Shown: positions 1 to 8,635 of the stretch, one piece after another | How positions within the stretch are numbered: the first letter of the stretch is position 1 | Layout: each line of letters starts with the position of its first letter | From: Promethearchaeota archaeon | GTDB lineage: Archaea > Asgardarchaeota > Lokiarchaeia > Sigynarchaeales > SOKP01 | DNA: 32,461 nucleotides | Direction of reading: 5' to 3' | Assembly (NCBI GenBank): GCA_016839635.1 | Contig: JAEOTV010000151.1 | Location: forward strand, 1-32,461 | Made by a program: the position numbers and the translations under genes | The notes under the pieces: model-generated | Told to the model about the DNA's origin: nothing | What the model saw: only the letters and a program-made list of their open reading frames with translations | Database searches by the model: none

Positions 1-403
1 CTGAACCTCCTCTTGGTTCTGTTAATGCTTCAGCAGTGAATTTTTTTCCCTCACACATTGGTTTAAGATATTTTTGTTTTTGTTCCTCCGTCCCAAACAT
101 GTTTATTGCTTCGCCACAGATACTAGGTAAAGAACATAAACAAGCAAGTGAACTTCCTAATACTCCGATTTCTTCTTGAGCAATAATTTCACTCTCCCAA
201 TTCAATCCTCGTCCGCCATATTCTTTTGGGAATCTTATTCCTATCATAGTTTGTCCCGCTAAAGCATTTAACCATTCAGAAGGATATTGAATCTCATCTT
301 TGTCCATTTTTTTCAATAAAGAAGGAGGAACTGCACTAACTACGAATTTTCGAACTTCTTCTCTAAATTTTTTATTTTCTTCATTTAATAAATAATCATA
401 CAT
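1..403 (-). CDS. acyl-CoA dehydrogenase, N-terminal part (gene runs off the window edge)
   Basis: The reverse strand is open from an ATG at 403 to base 1, giving 134 codons with no stop, so the 3' part lies outside the window. The translation begins MYDYLLNEENKKFREEV, the usual N-terminal helix of acyl-CoA dehydrogenases. It continues with a FPKEYGGRGL segment and ends with TEPRGGS, matching the FAD-proximal TEPxAGS motif of the family. These flavoenzymes oxidise acyl-CoA thioesters at the alpha-beta bond and pass electrons to an electron-transfer flavoprotein. The chain-length or substrate class cannot be told because the catalytic glutamate region is missing. It diverges from the MFS gene at 624. 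A TATA-like element lies about 25 bases upstream of the ATG. Family assignment is firm; substrate is unknown. Confidence 0.9.
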   Translation of the reverse strand, partial: MYDYLLNEENKKFREEVRKFVVSAVPPSLLKKMDKDEIQYPSEWLNALAGQTMIGIRFPKEYGGRGLNWESEIIAQEEIGVLGSSLACLCSLPSICGEAINMFGTEEQKQKYLKPMCEGKKFTAEALTEPRGGS

Positions 404-423
404 TTTCAATAGCCACTTAATTA

Positions 424-432
424 TTATTTATA
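424..432 (-). promoter_or_regulatory. candidate TATA box for the acyl-CoA dehydrogenase
   Basis: On the reverse strand this reads TATAAATAA, centred about 25 bases before the ATG at 403. That spacing would give a leaderless or nearly leaderless transcript, common in archaea. The intergenic DNA is very AT-rich, so chance matches are frequent. Confidence 0.35.
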
Positions 433-623
433 CTATTAAATAGTAATAGATACAATAAAAATCATGATTTGTTCTAATCTTAAGTAAGTTAATTTTTTGA
501 TTTTAATTCATAGTTCCATTGTAGTTCAACTTTTAAAACTATAAAAGACTAAAATTGCTTTTTTAACATACAATACAAAAATTTTAATGACTAATTTCAA
601 AAATTTATAAATTAAAAATCAGT

Positions 624-1892
624 ATGTTTGCGAAAATTAAAAAAGGTTATAATGAATACCCCAATGCGTTTAAAGTGCTGACTTTAGCCACTTTCATTGA
701 TATGCTAGGAACCTTCTTATTGTTTCCTTTTTTTTCACGATATATAATTAACCATTTTGGAGTTGGGATGATTGAAGTAGGGTATTTATTTTCAATCTTC
801 GCGGTAGGTAATATATTTGGTAGTACTATCGGTGGGGCTTTAGCGGATAAGTATGGACGCCGTAGGATGATTCTAATTGGTTTAATTGTAAGCGGGATAA
901 GTAGTATTTTAATGGGTTTAGTTAACGATTTAAATGTTTTTTATCTCCTTGCGGGATTTTTAGGTTTGATAGGCAATTTTGGAGGCCCTGCAAGACAAGC
1001 AATGGTAGCGGATTTGCTTCCACAAGAAAAACAAGCGGAAGGATTTGGAATTCTACGAGTGTCATTTAATCTTTCAGCAGTAATAGGTCCTATACTTGGA
1101 GGATTTTTAGCTAGCCAATCCTATATGTTTTTGTTTATTATGGATGCTGTGAGTAGCATTATTACTGCTATTATAGTATATAGTGTCATTCCAGAGACTA
1201 AACCACAAGTACTAAAGGATATACCAGAAGAATCAGTAATGAAAACTATGATAGGATACAAAGAGGTGCTAAAAGACTGGAAATTTATGTTATTTTTAGC
1301 TGTGTCTGCTATAACGGTTTTAGTATATATGCAAATGAATGGTACACTCTCTGTGTTTTTATGGGAAGTTTATATGTTCCCTGATGCAAGTTTTGGCTTG
1401 TTATTAAGTATGAACGCAATAATGGTGGTAATTTTTCAATTCTGGATTACTAGGAAGGTTTCAAAATATGCTCCGATGAAAATAATGGCATTTGGAACTA
1501 TTTTCCTTATGATTGGTTTTAGTATGTATGGTTTTATTTCTGAACCATACTTATTTTTTGTTGCTATGGCAATTATTACAATAGGTGAAATGATTGTATA
1601 CCCTACTGGGCAAAGTGCAGCTGCAGCTTTTGCTCCTGAAGATAAACGGGGGCGTTATATGGCTGTGCTTGGTTTCCAATGGGCGATCCCGAATTTATTT
1701 GGAACTTTAGGTGCTGGATTAATTATGCGATATATAGGACCCAATTGGGTATGGTATATAGCTGGGATTCTATCTCTTATTGCGATAATAGGTTTTTGGC
1801 TACTTTATGGGATCACTAAGGAGCTTTTTTCAAAAGAAAAAGTCTCAATAAAAGAACCATTAATTGAATATACTGTTTCTTCAATAGATTAA
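624..1892 (+). CDS. MFS transporter, multidrug-efflux-like
   Basis: This is a 422-residue polytopic membrane protein with about twelve hydrophobic segments, the normal length for the major facilitator superfamily. The loop between the second and third segments carries the signature GALADKYGRRR (residues 71-81). A short PETKP segment follows helix 6, as in many drug:proton antiporters and sugar-type MFS proteins. A second-half loop with EDKRGRYMA near residue 343 also fits the family. It probably exports or imports a small solute using an ion gradient. The substrate cannot be read from sequence; the motif-A context is closest to TetA/EmrD-like exporters. It stands alone, divergent from the acyl-CoA dehydrogenase and convergent with the glutaredoxin-like gene. 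Confidence 0.85.
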   Translation: MFAKIKKGYNEYPNAFKVLTLATFIDMLGTFLLFPFFSRYIINHFGVGMIEVGYLFSIFAVGNIFGSTIGGALADKYGRRRMILIGLIVSGISSILMGLVNDLNVFYLLAGFLGLIGNFGGPARQAMVADLLPQEKQAEGFGILRVSFNLSAVIGPILGGFLASQSYMFLFIMDAVSSIITAIIVYSVIPETKPQVLKDIPEESVMKTMIGYKEVLKDWKFMLFLAVSAITVLVYMQMNGTLSVFLWEVYMFPDASFGLLLSMNAIMVVIFQFWITRKVSKYAPMKIMAFGTIFLMIGFSMYGFISEPYLFFVAMAIITIGEMIVYPTGQSAAAAFAPEDKRGRYMAVLGFQWAIPNLFGTLGAGLIMRYIGPNWVWYIAGILSLIAIIGFWLLYGITKELFSKEKVSIKEPLIEYTVSSID

Positions 1893-1962
1893 GGGATTTC
1901 AATATTTTTTATTTAAAATTAAGCATTCATTACCACACAAGATCAATAATTCAATATTAATG

Positions 1963-1986
1963 ATCGTGAAACACCTCTTTCACGAT
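1963..1986. terminator. perfect 9-bp inverted repeat between convergent genes
   Basis: ATCGTGAAA (1963-1971) and TTTCACGAT (1978-1986) are exact reverse complements around a 6-base loop. The repeat sits 71 bases after the MFS stop and 50 bases before the 3' end of the convergent glutaredoxin-like gene, followed by a T-rich stretch. The position suits a bidirectional transcription end or an mRNA 3' stabiliser. A protein-binding palindrome is the alternative. Confidence 0.45.
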
Positions 1987-2035
1987 TCTTTATACATATT
2001 AAGATATTACATTATAATAAAAAATAAAGGTTTAA

Positions 2036-2332
2036 TTAGATTTCAAAAATTTCTTTTGCTTTTTCTTCAATTATCTCATTTGTAACTAAATCCCATATCT
2101 CCGCATAATAAAATTCTTTATCGCCTTTCACGATTATGGGTATTCCTTCCACACAAGCACTCATATCGCAATATAGTGCATTAAAAGTTGGATTATTCAT
2201 GATAGGGTCATTGAAATCTTTAGGATCTTGGTAATCTAAAATGTTATAATCAATATTTTTATCAGCAAGCCACTCCTTAAGCTTGTTACAGAAGTAGCAA
2301 TCCTTTTTAGTGATTATTTTAAATTTTGCCAT
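2036..2332 (-). CDS. glutaredoxin/thioredoxin-fold redox protein
   Basis: A small protein of 98 residues from the ATG at 2332, or 105 from the ATG at 2353. The shorter start is preferred because the thioredoxin fold begins directly with the strand KFKIITK. The active-site CYFC (residues 12-15 from the shorter start) follows this first strand, as in glutaredoxins (CPYC-type). The EGIPII segment near residue 64 supplies the conserved cis-proline facing the active site. The likely role is dithiol exchange in the cytoplasm, as an electron donor to a reductase or in repair of oxidised thiols. An insertion containing two further cysteines (CDMSAC) before the cis-proline is unusual. No partner reductase is adjacent, so the client is unknown. 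Confidence 0.75.
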   Translation of the reverse strand: MAKFKIITKKDCYFCNKLKEWLADKNIDYNILDYQDPKDFNDPIMNNPTFNALYCDMSACVEGIPIIVKGDKEFYYAEIWDLVTNEIIEEKAKEIFEI

Positions 2333-2414
2333 AAACAAATTTGTCTTTAGCAATTTTTAAACATTCTTTCTATAATTTATGAATATTATATAATATCCAA
2401 CAAGAAGAGCATTT

Positions 2415-3566
2415 TTAAGCTTTAATTTCAAATACAATTTTGAGATATTCATACTTAGAATTTAGTAATTTTAAGATCTTATCAGTAAATTTTCTAAGAT
2501 TCTTTGCATGCATTTTTTTTTCAACTTCTTGTTCGAGTAAAAATTCATGTATCATATTTCTAGTTTCATTAGGTCCATTTTCTTTTAAGAAATTCATCCA
2601 ATGAATTGACATTTTGCAAATTTTTACTAAACTTTCATCTGGATACTCAATTACATCAAGAATTTTTTCATGATATCTATTAATAGCATTACTAACCCTT
2701 TCCAAGTAATCAGCAGTGCCTAATGAATACCTGCACAAACTAATTAAATTTGAAGTGATTCTAGAGTTCCTTGTATTTGTTGCTGCTTCAAAAGATTCCC
2801 AAATATCATTCCATTCATCCCTAGTTTCGTCTCTTAGTTTCATATTATATAAAGCTACATTCATTATATCACTAAGATCGACGTCGTGACCTCTTTTTAA
2901 CTTTTTATTAAATATCTCTTTCAAACCCGTTCCTTCAAGATAACTTCCCGCACCAAAATCAAGTAATTGATTTAAGTTATTAGCTGCACAGAGAGCTTCA
3001 TATCTTACTTCACCGGTATCAGGATTAGTCCATTGAACTTGTTTTTCAAATTCACCAGTTTCTTTATTCTTTATCCACCCACATTCTCTTAAAGCATGGT
3101 CTAACACACCTACCTGAAAACACCAGAAATCTATATCATCAGTAAAGCGTTTCCTTCTCCAATCTCTCGTAGTATATTTACCTAAATATAATTTTAAAGT
3201 ACCTCGAAGCATTGCTTTCTTTCCGTTTTTTAATGCTTTTTTAGCACTTTCACAGTAAAGATTACTTGAATCCTCAGAACAAGCATTAATATGGTTTAAA
3301 ACTTTCCTTGCTTCACTTGCAACTATATCACATGGAATTCTCCCATCAGAAGGATAATTTCTTGATCCTCCATCTAAATATCTTTTAAATAACTCTAAGT
3401 CATCATCAGGGATGTTATACCAAGGATTATTAAACATAATCTTAGTGAATACATAGTGAGTAAAACCATTTTCATCTATTCTTGTTTGTTCTATTAATGG
3501 AGAGACATCTCTGAGATTATCTCCTTTATGTACAGCATCTGCTTTAGTATCCCAAACTGTAGTCAT
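2415..3566 (-). CDS. unknown protein with a possible nucleotidyltransferase (AbiEii/DUF1814-like) core
   Basis: A 383-residue soluble protein I cannot place by overall similarity. Residues 120-148 contain L-RGTLKLYL, then RKRFTDDIDFW. This resembles the GG(S/T)xAL...R(F/L)TxDIDF pattern of MNT-superfamily nucleotidyltransferases such as AbiEii, with D144 and D146 as candidate metal ligands. The first glycine of the GG pair is followed by threonine, so the match is imperfect. The rest is charged and helical, rich in Trp and Asp, with no membrane segment. No AbiEi-type antitoxin gene lies next to it, so a toxin-antitoxin role is not supported by context. It diverges from the zinc-ribbon gene at 3683 across about 116 AT-rich bases. 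The fold call is tentative. Confidence 0.4.
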   Translation of the reverse strand: MTTVWDTKADAVHKGDNLRDVSPLIEQTRIDENGFTHYVFTKIMFNNPWYNIPDDDLELFKRYLDGGSRNYPSDGRIPCDIVASEARKVLNHINACSEDSSNLYCESAKKALKNGKKAMLRGTLKLYLGKYTTRDWRRKRFTDDIDFWCFQVGVLDHALRECGWIKNKETGEFEKQVQWTNPDTGEVRYEALCAANNLNQLLDFGAGSYLEGTGLKEIFNKKLKRGHDVDLSDIMNVALYNMKLRDETRDEWNDIWESFEAATNTRNSRITSNLISLCRYSLGTADYLERVSNAINRYHEKILDVIEYPDESLVKICKMSIHWMNFLKENGPNETRNMIHEFLLEQEVEKKMHAKNLRKFTDKILKLLNSKYEYLKIVFEIKA

Positions 3567-3673
3567 ACGAGATATTATATTGAATGTAATTTTTAAAAAT
3601 TATTAATTTAAAATATAAAATTAATTTTTAAACATGTAATCTATTGGTATAATATCAATAATTATAAAAAAAC

Positions 3674-3677
3674 GTGG
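3674..3677 (+). promoter_or_regulatory. GTGG ribosome-binding element deciding the start at 3683
   Basis: GTGG begins nine bases before ATG 3683 and is in frame with it, so it could be taken for a GTG start. The same GTG-N6-ATG layout occurs at five other genes here, which argues for a ribosome-binding role. Confidence 0.5.
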
Positions 3678-3682
3678 AAAAA

Positions 3683-4363
3683 ATGAATTTTTTCAAAGTT
3701 TTTACTTTAACTCCCTGGGATTCAATTAACTCAGACACCTTAACTAAAATTAAACTCTATTCATTAAAAAACATATTTAAAACATTTCCTGTGATAGAAC
3801 CAGAGTTTTTTGATGATATTCTTTCAAACTTGTATAATTTCAAACACTATTCATGGATGGAGTGTATTAAGAGAATTGTTGGCCCCAATGATGAAGATTA
3901 TGATATAAAGGCTTGGAATTTAATATGGGGAATGGATAATGAAAGAAGAATATTCCAATTCTTATTTCAAAAAGTAAAGGATGAATTTAAAGATTCACAG
4001 GCAATCTTGGTAGCATTAGCACCACCAGAATTAGGTCAATTATTCAATCAATATAAACAAGAAGCGATTTTACGGACTTTGTCTTTACTTAATAATCCAA
4101 AAAAAATGAAATTCTTAATGGTTTTAGCTCCTAAAGGAAAATCTATTGCCGAAGAACAACAACTGCTCCATATAAATAAGGAAGATTTACAAAAACTCAG
4201 ATTTAATAAAATACTAAAGCATATGCCGAATATTAAAGGACAATGGTTCCCTGAGTATTCACCACGTTGCCCAAATTGCCACAGACTAATCACTGAGATA
4301 AAGGGCTTTAATGTGGGATTAATTAATTTTATATGTCCGTATTGTGGGCATCAAAAAGCTTGA
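3683..4363 (+). CDS. unknown protein with a C-terminal zinc ribbon
   Basis: I do not recognise this 226-residue protein. Its C-terminus has two CxxC knuckles, CPNC at 196-199 and CPYC at 218-221, spaced as in a small treble-clef or rubredoxin-like zinc ribbon. Such ribbons often bind nucleic acid or mediate protein contacts. The N-terminal 190 residues are soluble and probably helical, with conserved-looking WDS and WNLIWGMD stretches but no motif I can name. The GTG at 3674 would add three residues; the ATG is preferred because of the ribosome-binding pattern. It diverges from the nucleotidyltransferase-like gene and precedes glycerol kinase by about 90 bases. Function unknown. Confidence 0.7.
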   Translation: MNFFKVFTLTPWDSINSDTLTKIKLYSLKNIFKTFPVIEPEFFDDILSNLYNFKHYSWMECIKRIVGPNDEDYDIKAWNLIWGMDNERRIFQFLFQKVKDEFKDSQAILVALAPPELGQLFNQYKQEAILRTLSLLNNPKKMKFLMVLAPKGKSIAEEQQLLHINKEDLQKLRFNKILKHMPNIKGQWFPEYSPRCPNCHRLITEIKGFNVGLINFICPYCGHQKA

Positions 4364-4455
4364 AATATTTTCGAATTCCTTTATAATGATTTTTATTGGA
4401 TAATTTGATATATATCTTATTAATAAAATTTACATTAATAGAATATATCATAATC

Positions 4456-5991
4456 ATGTTTGTTGCAGCATTAGATTTAGGAACTACAGGATGCAGAACT
4501 TATATTTTTGATTTATCAGGTAATATAATCGCTAGTGACTATCAAGAGTGGCAGAGTTTTTACCCTTCTCCTTCATTTGTAGAACAAGATGCTAATGTTT
4601 GGTGGAAATCTATTAAAATCACCACTGAAAATGCAATAAAAAAAAGTGGTATTGATAAAACAGATATTGTCAGTCTTTCAGTAACAAATCAAAGAGAAAC
4701 AATTGTGCCCGTTGATAAAGATGGAAATCCACTTCATAATGCATTAGTATGGCAAGATAGACGGACAATACAACAAGTAGAATATATTAAATCAAAAATT
4801 GGAATAGATAAGATATATGAAACAACTGGATTGACTATTGACCCTTATTTCTCAGCAACAAAGATTCTCTGGTTTAAAGATGAGAAACCAGAGATATATA
4901 AAAAAGCTCATAAATTTTTACTTGTTTCAGATTTTATTATTCATAAATTAACAGGTATTTACTGCACAGATTTCTCAAATGCTTCACGAACAATGTTATT
5001 TGATATTAATAAACTAAAATATTCTGATGAAATAGCATCTGAATTAGAAATTGATCTAGATAAAATGCCAGATACCTTAAAAAGTGGTGTTGATATCGGA
5101 GAAATTGAAACTGATGATACTTTATTTGATAAAAAAACTTTAGTTATAACGGGTGCTGGAGATCAACAATCGGCAGCATTAGGTGTTGGAGTGGTATCTC
5201 CCGGTGATGTAAAATGCACAACAGGAACAGGTAGTTTTATTTTAGCTTATCTATCTAAACCAAATTTCGATCCTATGAAGCGAATATTATGCAGTTGTCA
5301 TGCTGTTCCGGGTGCATGGGTGCAAGAAGCCAGTATATTCACAACTGGAGCAGTATTAAGATGGTTTAGGGATCAAATAGGATATGCAGAATGCGATACT
5401 GCTCAAGAAGGTCAAGATCCTTATGAAGTGATTACTGCTGAAGCAAAAAAATCATCTATTGGCGCAAATGGATTGCTTCTAATTCCACACTTTGTTGGTT
5501 CTGGAGCGCCACATTGGAATCCACATGCAAAAGGGATTATCTTTGGATTAGCTTTAGGTCATGAACGGAAAGACCTTTATAGAGCTGTTCTTGAGGGTGT
5601 AGCTTACGAGATACGAAAAAATTTTGAAGTTTTCAAGGAATTAGGAATTGAACCAAAAGAATTAATGCTTACGGGGGGAGGTTCTCGTTCTGATTTTTGG
5701 AACCAGATTTATGCTGATGTACTAGGAATAACCTGTACTAGGAATATTATAGAAGAAGCTACTTCTTTAGGAGTTGCCATTTTAGCTGCTTCAGGTGCAG
5801 GAATTTTTCCCGATATTGCAAAAGCGGCAGAAAGCTTATGTAAAGTTGATAAAAAATGGCTTCCAAACAATGAACATTATAAATTATATGAAAAATTCTA
5901 TAGATACTCCTACGATATGTATGATTTGATAAATAGCAGAAATATGTACAAGAAATTCGATGAGATAACTCAAACTAAAGATTTAGCTTAA
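4456..5991 (+). CDS. glpK: glycerol kinase (FGGY family)
   Basis: Transfers phosphate from ATP to glycerol, giving sn-glycerol 3-phosphate for lipid-linked or catabolic use in the cytoplasm. The 511 residues from ATG 4456 match normal glycerol kinase length (about 500). Visible motifs are the N-terminal phosphate loop DLGTTGCRT (7-15), NQRET (78-82) and DPYFSAT (129-135), which supply glycerol contacts. GAGDQQ carries the catalytic-base Asp236, and the C-terminal LTGGGSRSDFWNQ is the adenosine-binding segment. The ORF extends upstream to an ATG at 4396, but those 20 residues are hydrophobic and precede the canonical N-terminal strand, so 4456 is preferred. No glycerol facilitator or glycerol-3-phosphate dehydrogenase is adjacent. 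The GDQQ and DPYFS motifs separate it from xylulokinase-type relatives. Confidence 0.9.
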   Translation: MFVAALDLGTTGCRTYIFDLSGNIIASDYQEWQSFYPSPSFVEQDANVWWKSIKITTENAIKKSGIDKTDIVSLSVTNQRETIVPVDKDGNPLHNALVWQDRRTIQQVEYIKSKIGIDKIYETTGLTIDPYFSATKILWFKDEKPEIYKKAHKFLLVSDFIIHKLTGIYCTDFSNASRTMLFDINKLKYSDEIASELEIDLDKMPDTLKSGVDIGEIETDDTLFDKKTLVITGAGDQQSAALGVGVVSPGDVKCTTGTGSFILAYLSKPNFDPMKRILCSCHAVPGAWVQEASIFTTGAVLRWFRDQIGYAECDTAQEGQDPYEVITAEAKKSSIGANGLLLIPHFVGSGAPHWNPHAKGIIFGLALGHERKDLYRAVLEGVAYEIRKNFEVFKELGIEPKELMLTGGGSRSDFWNQIYADVLGITCTRNIIEEATSLGVAILAASGAGIFPDIAKAAESLCKVDKKWLPNNEHYKLYEKFYRYSYDMYDLINSRNMYKKFDEITQTKDLA

Positions 5992-6084
5992 GGAAAGAAA
6001 TTATTTGATAATAAACAATTTTATATATTTAAAATGTTATTTTTTCTATAATTAAAACTACTTACAGAGAAGAAAAAGAATTAA

Positions 6085-6088
6085 GTGA
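6085..6088 (+). promoter_or_regulatory. GTGA ribosome-binding element deciding the start at 6094
   Basis: GTGA starts nine bases before ATG 6094 and in frame with it. It complements UCAC of the archaeal 16S rRNA 3' tail. Confidence 0.55.
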
Positions 6089-6093
6089 ATAAA

Positions 6094-6702
6094 ATGGAAT
6101 ATGAATCTTCAAGTTTAGACAAAGAATATAAGAAAAGTCAGAGAGTAATAGCTTTAATCTTTTTTATTGTAATAGTTATTGCCACTCTAGTTTCACTAGG
6201 AGGCGTTGTTTGGACCATTGCGGATTTCTTTATTGGTACAACGGGAAAATGGGAACAATTTTTGCTACTCAATTTAGGATATCAGATAGCCATCATTGGT
6301 GGGCTTTTAGCAGGTTTGTTTTTTTTGCTAATCTTCTTTTTTGGGTTATTCAAAAAGACTTCACGATCGTTAATTCATTTTATCTATAAAAAGAGAGAGC
6401 TAGAAGAAAGATATAAAAACCGTACAGATGTTAAGATCGCTGCATGGGGATTATTAATCAGTCTAATTGGTATTATTGGAGGAATGATTTTCGCAATTAT
6501 ATGGGATATTTTTACTAGTGGTTCAGGAGACCCATCAATAATTCTCACACTATTAGGAAGTACAGGTCCCCGAGTGCTATTTATTGGAATTGGACTGTTC
6601 ATGCTGGTAGGAATAACATTAGGCCTTATATACTTCTGGAGAAATGGGTATTATCTAATCTTAAAATTACTTGGTGGATTGGAGAAAGAAAAGAAAAAAT
6701 AG
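6094..6702 (+). CDS. integral membrane protein with four predicted helices, unknown function
   Basis: A 202-residue protein with four long hydrophobic segments at about residues 17-43, 60-87, 115-139 and 160-182. Between the second and third lies a basic/acidic cytoplasmic-type loop (residues 88-114, rich in Lys, Arg and Glu), and the tail is lysine-rich (GGLEKEKKK). No catalytic or transport motif is visible and I do not recognise the family. It lies 102 bases after glycerol kinase on the same strand and 136 bases before the HerA-like gene. There is no sequence reason to assign it to glycerol uptake, since aquaporin NPA motifs are absent. Confidence 0.7.
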   Translation: MEYESSSLDKEYKKSQRVIALIFFIVIVIATLVSLGGVVWTIADFFIGTTGKWEQFLLLNLGYQIAIIGGLLAGLFFLLIFFFGLFKKTSRSLIHFIYKKRELEERYKNRTDVKIAAWGLLISLIGIIGGMIFAIIWDIFTSGSGDPSIILTLLGSTGPRVLFIGIGLFMLVGITLGLIYFWRNGYYLILKLLGGLEKEKKK

Positions 6703-6838
6703 TTATTCTCGAAGATTATCATTAATTAATTTTGATTAAATTAGAAATCTTTTGCTCTTTTATTTTTTTTATACAAATAAATGCTCTAATAAATTCAAAT
6801 CAATCTTTTAATCGATCTTATAATGCCAATTTGATAAC

Positions 6839-8362
6839 ATGGCTATTAAAGTTGGAACTGTTTTTAATTATTTACAATTGCCCAATGTATCTAAGTTCCC
6901 TTTTGTTATCAATAAAAGACAAGATAACATTTTAATTCAAAAGGGATTATTTGTATACACAAAATCAAATGAGGGATTTTTAATTGGCATTATCGAAGAA
7001 ATTATCTTGTTAAATGAGTACTTTACTGATGCATTAACAATTAAAGCCTATAATAATAATAATAATCCAAACATTTTGAAAGGACTTTTTCCAAGTGAAG
7101 ATTTTGAATTTGCAATTGCTATAGTTAAATGCTTAGGTTTAATTAAATTTAAAGAGAATGAGACAAAAGAAATTAAGAAAGTTCAACGTATGACTTACCC
7201 TGCTAGCCCTGGAAAAGGCGTCTATATCGTGGAGGAAGATATCCTCTTTAAGTTTCTTGGATTTGACACTGATTACGGGTTAGATCTTGGACACGTAAAA
7301 GTAACTAATTCCAAAGCGAAAATCAATATGAATAGACTGCTGAATAAACATTTTGCTATTCTTTCAATATCAGGAGGAGGGAAAAGTTATCTCACTTCAG
7401 TTCTTATTGAAGAGCTTCTGTCTAGAAATAAGAATTTTGGCACTCCAGGTATCATATTGTTTGATGTTCATGGAGAATATGCGTATTTAAAAGATATTCC
7501 TGAATTCAAAAATAAAATAAATATACAAGATATTTCATATTTTCAAATTGGAATCCCTAAATTGTCAGTTTACTCTTTTAAAAAATATCAAGAGCAAATT
7601 TCATTTGTTCAAATAAGAGAGCTTTCAAATTATATAAAGAAATTGAAAAGAGATAAAAATAAAAAGAATCATTATACTCTAAATGGCATAATTGAACTGA
7701 TAGAAAATGATACTGAAGGTAATCGTAGTACAAAACAAGCTTTGGTTGGTTGGTTATCAGACTTAAAACGACTTCATCTATTCGGTTCTCAAGAAAATCC
7801 AATTTTAAACAACGTAGTAAACAAACAGCAATTAACTATTTTTAACTTTCAAAAAGAAATTAGCATAAGAAAAAAACAAATTATTGTAGATTATATTTGC
7901 AATCGATTATTTGAACTTCGGAGAATAAATAATATTCCTCCATTTTTACTTATTGTAGAGGAAGCACATCAATTCTGCCCTGAAGCTGCCCATGCCAATG
8001 CTATTTCAAAACCTATAATTGAAATGATTGCTAGAGAAGGAAGGAAATTTATGGCTTGTTTATGCTTAATTAGTCAGAGACCAAAGAAATTAAGTACTAC
8101 AGCTTTATCGCAGTGTAATTCTAAACTCGTTCTGAATATAAAAAACCCATATGATTTAAAGCACTTAATGGATAGTTCAGAAGCAATTACTAAAGGATAT
8201 GCTAGTATGATCTCTAGTTTAGGCGTTGGAGAAATGTTATTAATGGGAAATGCTGTAAATTATCCAGTTTTTATTGATGTTAGAGAAAGAAATTTCAAAT
8301 CAAAGAGTGAAGAGCTATCATTAGCCCAATTTTGCTTAAATTGGCAGAATAAAGAATTATAG
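6839..8362 (+). CDS. HerA-like DNA-translocating ATPase
   Basis: A 507-residue HerA/FtsK-superfamily ATPase. The first 60 residues look like the HAS-barrel that precedes the motor in HerA. The Walker A loop is SISGGGKS (176-183), followed by FDVHGEY (208-214), a typical HerA element. Walker B is LIVEEAHQF (371-379), and ISQRP (411-415) is the sensor segment after strand 4. In archaea HerA forms a hexameric pump that works with the NurA nuclease and Mre11-Rad50 in DNA end resection. No NurA, Mre11 or Rad50 gene is present here, so this may be a paralogue with another partner. Its stop overlaps the end of the small convergent reading frame at 8357 by six bases. Confidence 0.85.
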   Translation: MAIKVGTVFNYLQLPNVSKFPFVINKRQDNILIQKGLFVYTKSNEGFLIGIIEEIILLNEYFTDALTIKAYNNNNNPNILKGLFPSEDFEFAIAIVKCLGLIKFKENETKEIKKVQRMTYPASPGKGVYIVEEDILFKFLGFDTDYGLDLGHVKVTNSKAKINMNRLLNKHFAILSISGGGKSYLTSVLIEELLSRNKNFGTPGIILFDVHGEYAYLKDIPEFKNKINIQDISYFQIGIPKLSVYSFKKYQEQISFVQIRELSNYIKKLKRDKNKKNHYTLNGIIELIENDTEGNRSTKQALVGWLSDLKRLHLFGSQENPILNNVVNKQQLTIFNFQKEISIRKKQIIVDYICNRLFELRRINNIPPFLLIVEEAHQFCPEAAHANAISKPIIEMIAREGRKFMACLCLISQRPKKLSTTALSQCNSKLVLNIKNPYDLKHLMDSSEAITKGYASMISSLGVGEMLLMGNAVNYPVFIDVRERNFKSKSEELSLAQFCLNWQNKEL

Positions 8363-8629
8363 TAGTTCAGAAGTTAACTCTTCTCTTAATGAAGAATTAT
8401 TTTTATTAAGAACTATCATTTTTTTATTTTTGGAAACACGGAAAACATTAATTATTCCTATACTCTCTAATTTCATAAAGAGTTCCTCCAATAATAATGG
8501 ATTTACGAATGGAAATTCTTTTTTAAGAAGTTCTTCAAGCCTTTTATCTAAAATTTCCCCTTGATTTTTGATTAATATATCAATTACAGAATTTAATATT
8601 GGTTTCTGATTCCAACGATGAGATTCGAT
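8357..8629 (-). CDS. small winged-helix-like reading frame with no canonical start codon
   Basis: The reverse strand is open from just after a TGA at 8638-8636 to a TAA at 8359-8357. Read from an ATC at 8629 it gives 90 residues with coding character: WNQKPILNSVIDILI, then a charged helix, then KLESIGIINVFRV, then a basic wing and KMIVLNK. This order of helices ending in a beta wing resembles a winged-helix DNA-binding domain. No ATG, GTG or TTG occurs before residue 47. A GGTGA element (8640-8636) ends six bases before the ATC, the right place for a ribosome-binding site. Either ATC is used as a start, the start codon was lost by mutation or a sequencing error, or the frame is decaying. It lies 64 bases downstream of cdc48 on the same strand. 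It fills most of the otherwise empty stretch 8363-8699. Confidence 0.5.
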   Translation of the reverse strand: MESHRWNQKPILNSVIDILIKNQGEILDKRLEELLKKEFPFVNPLLLEELFMKLESIGIINVFRVSKNKKMIVLNKNNSSLREELTSELL

Positions 8630-8635
8630 TTTGCT

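Noticed and set aside
4048..4293. Open frame antisense to the zinc-ribbon gene
   Set aside because: It lies wholly within a better-supported gene, has no recognisable domain and shows antisense-type composition.
2415..4363. A toxin-antitoxin pair made of the nucleotidyltransferase-like and zinc-ribbon genes
   Set aside because: The genes are divergent rather than co-transcribed, and the zinc-ribbon protein has no AbiEi-like winged helix.
4396..4455. N-terminal extension of glycerol kinase from the upstream ATG
   Set aside because: The 20 extra residues are hydrophobic and precede the canonical first strand; ATG 4456 fits the family start.
6732..6935. 67-codon frame before the HerA-like gene
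   Set aside because: It overlaps the HerA start in another frame and is low-complexity hydrophobic; no motif or ribosome-binding site.
6839..8362. A HerA-NurA DNA-repair or anti-phage module
   Set aside because: No NurA, Mre11, Rad50 or Sir2-type partner gene is present on either side.
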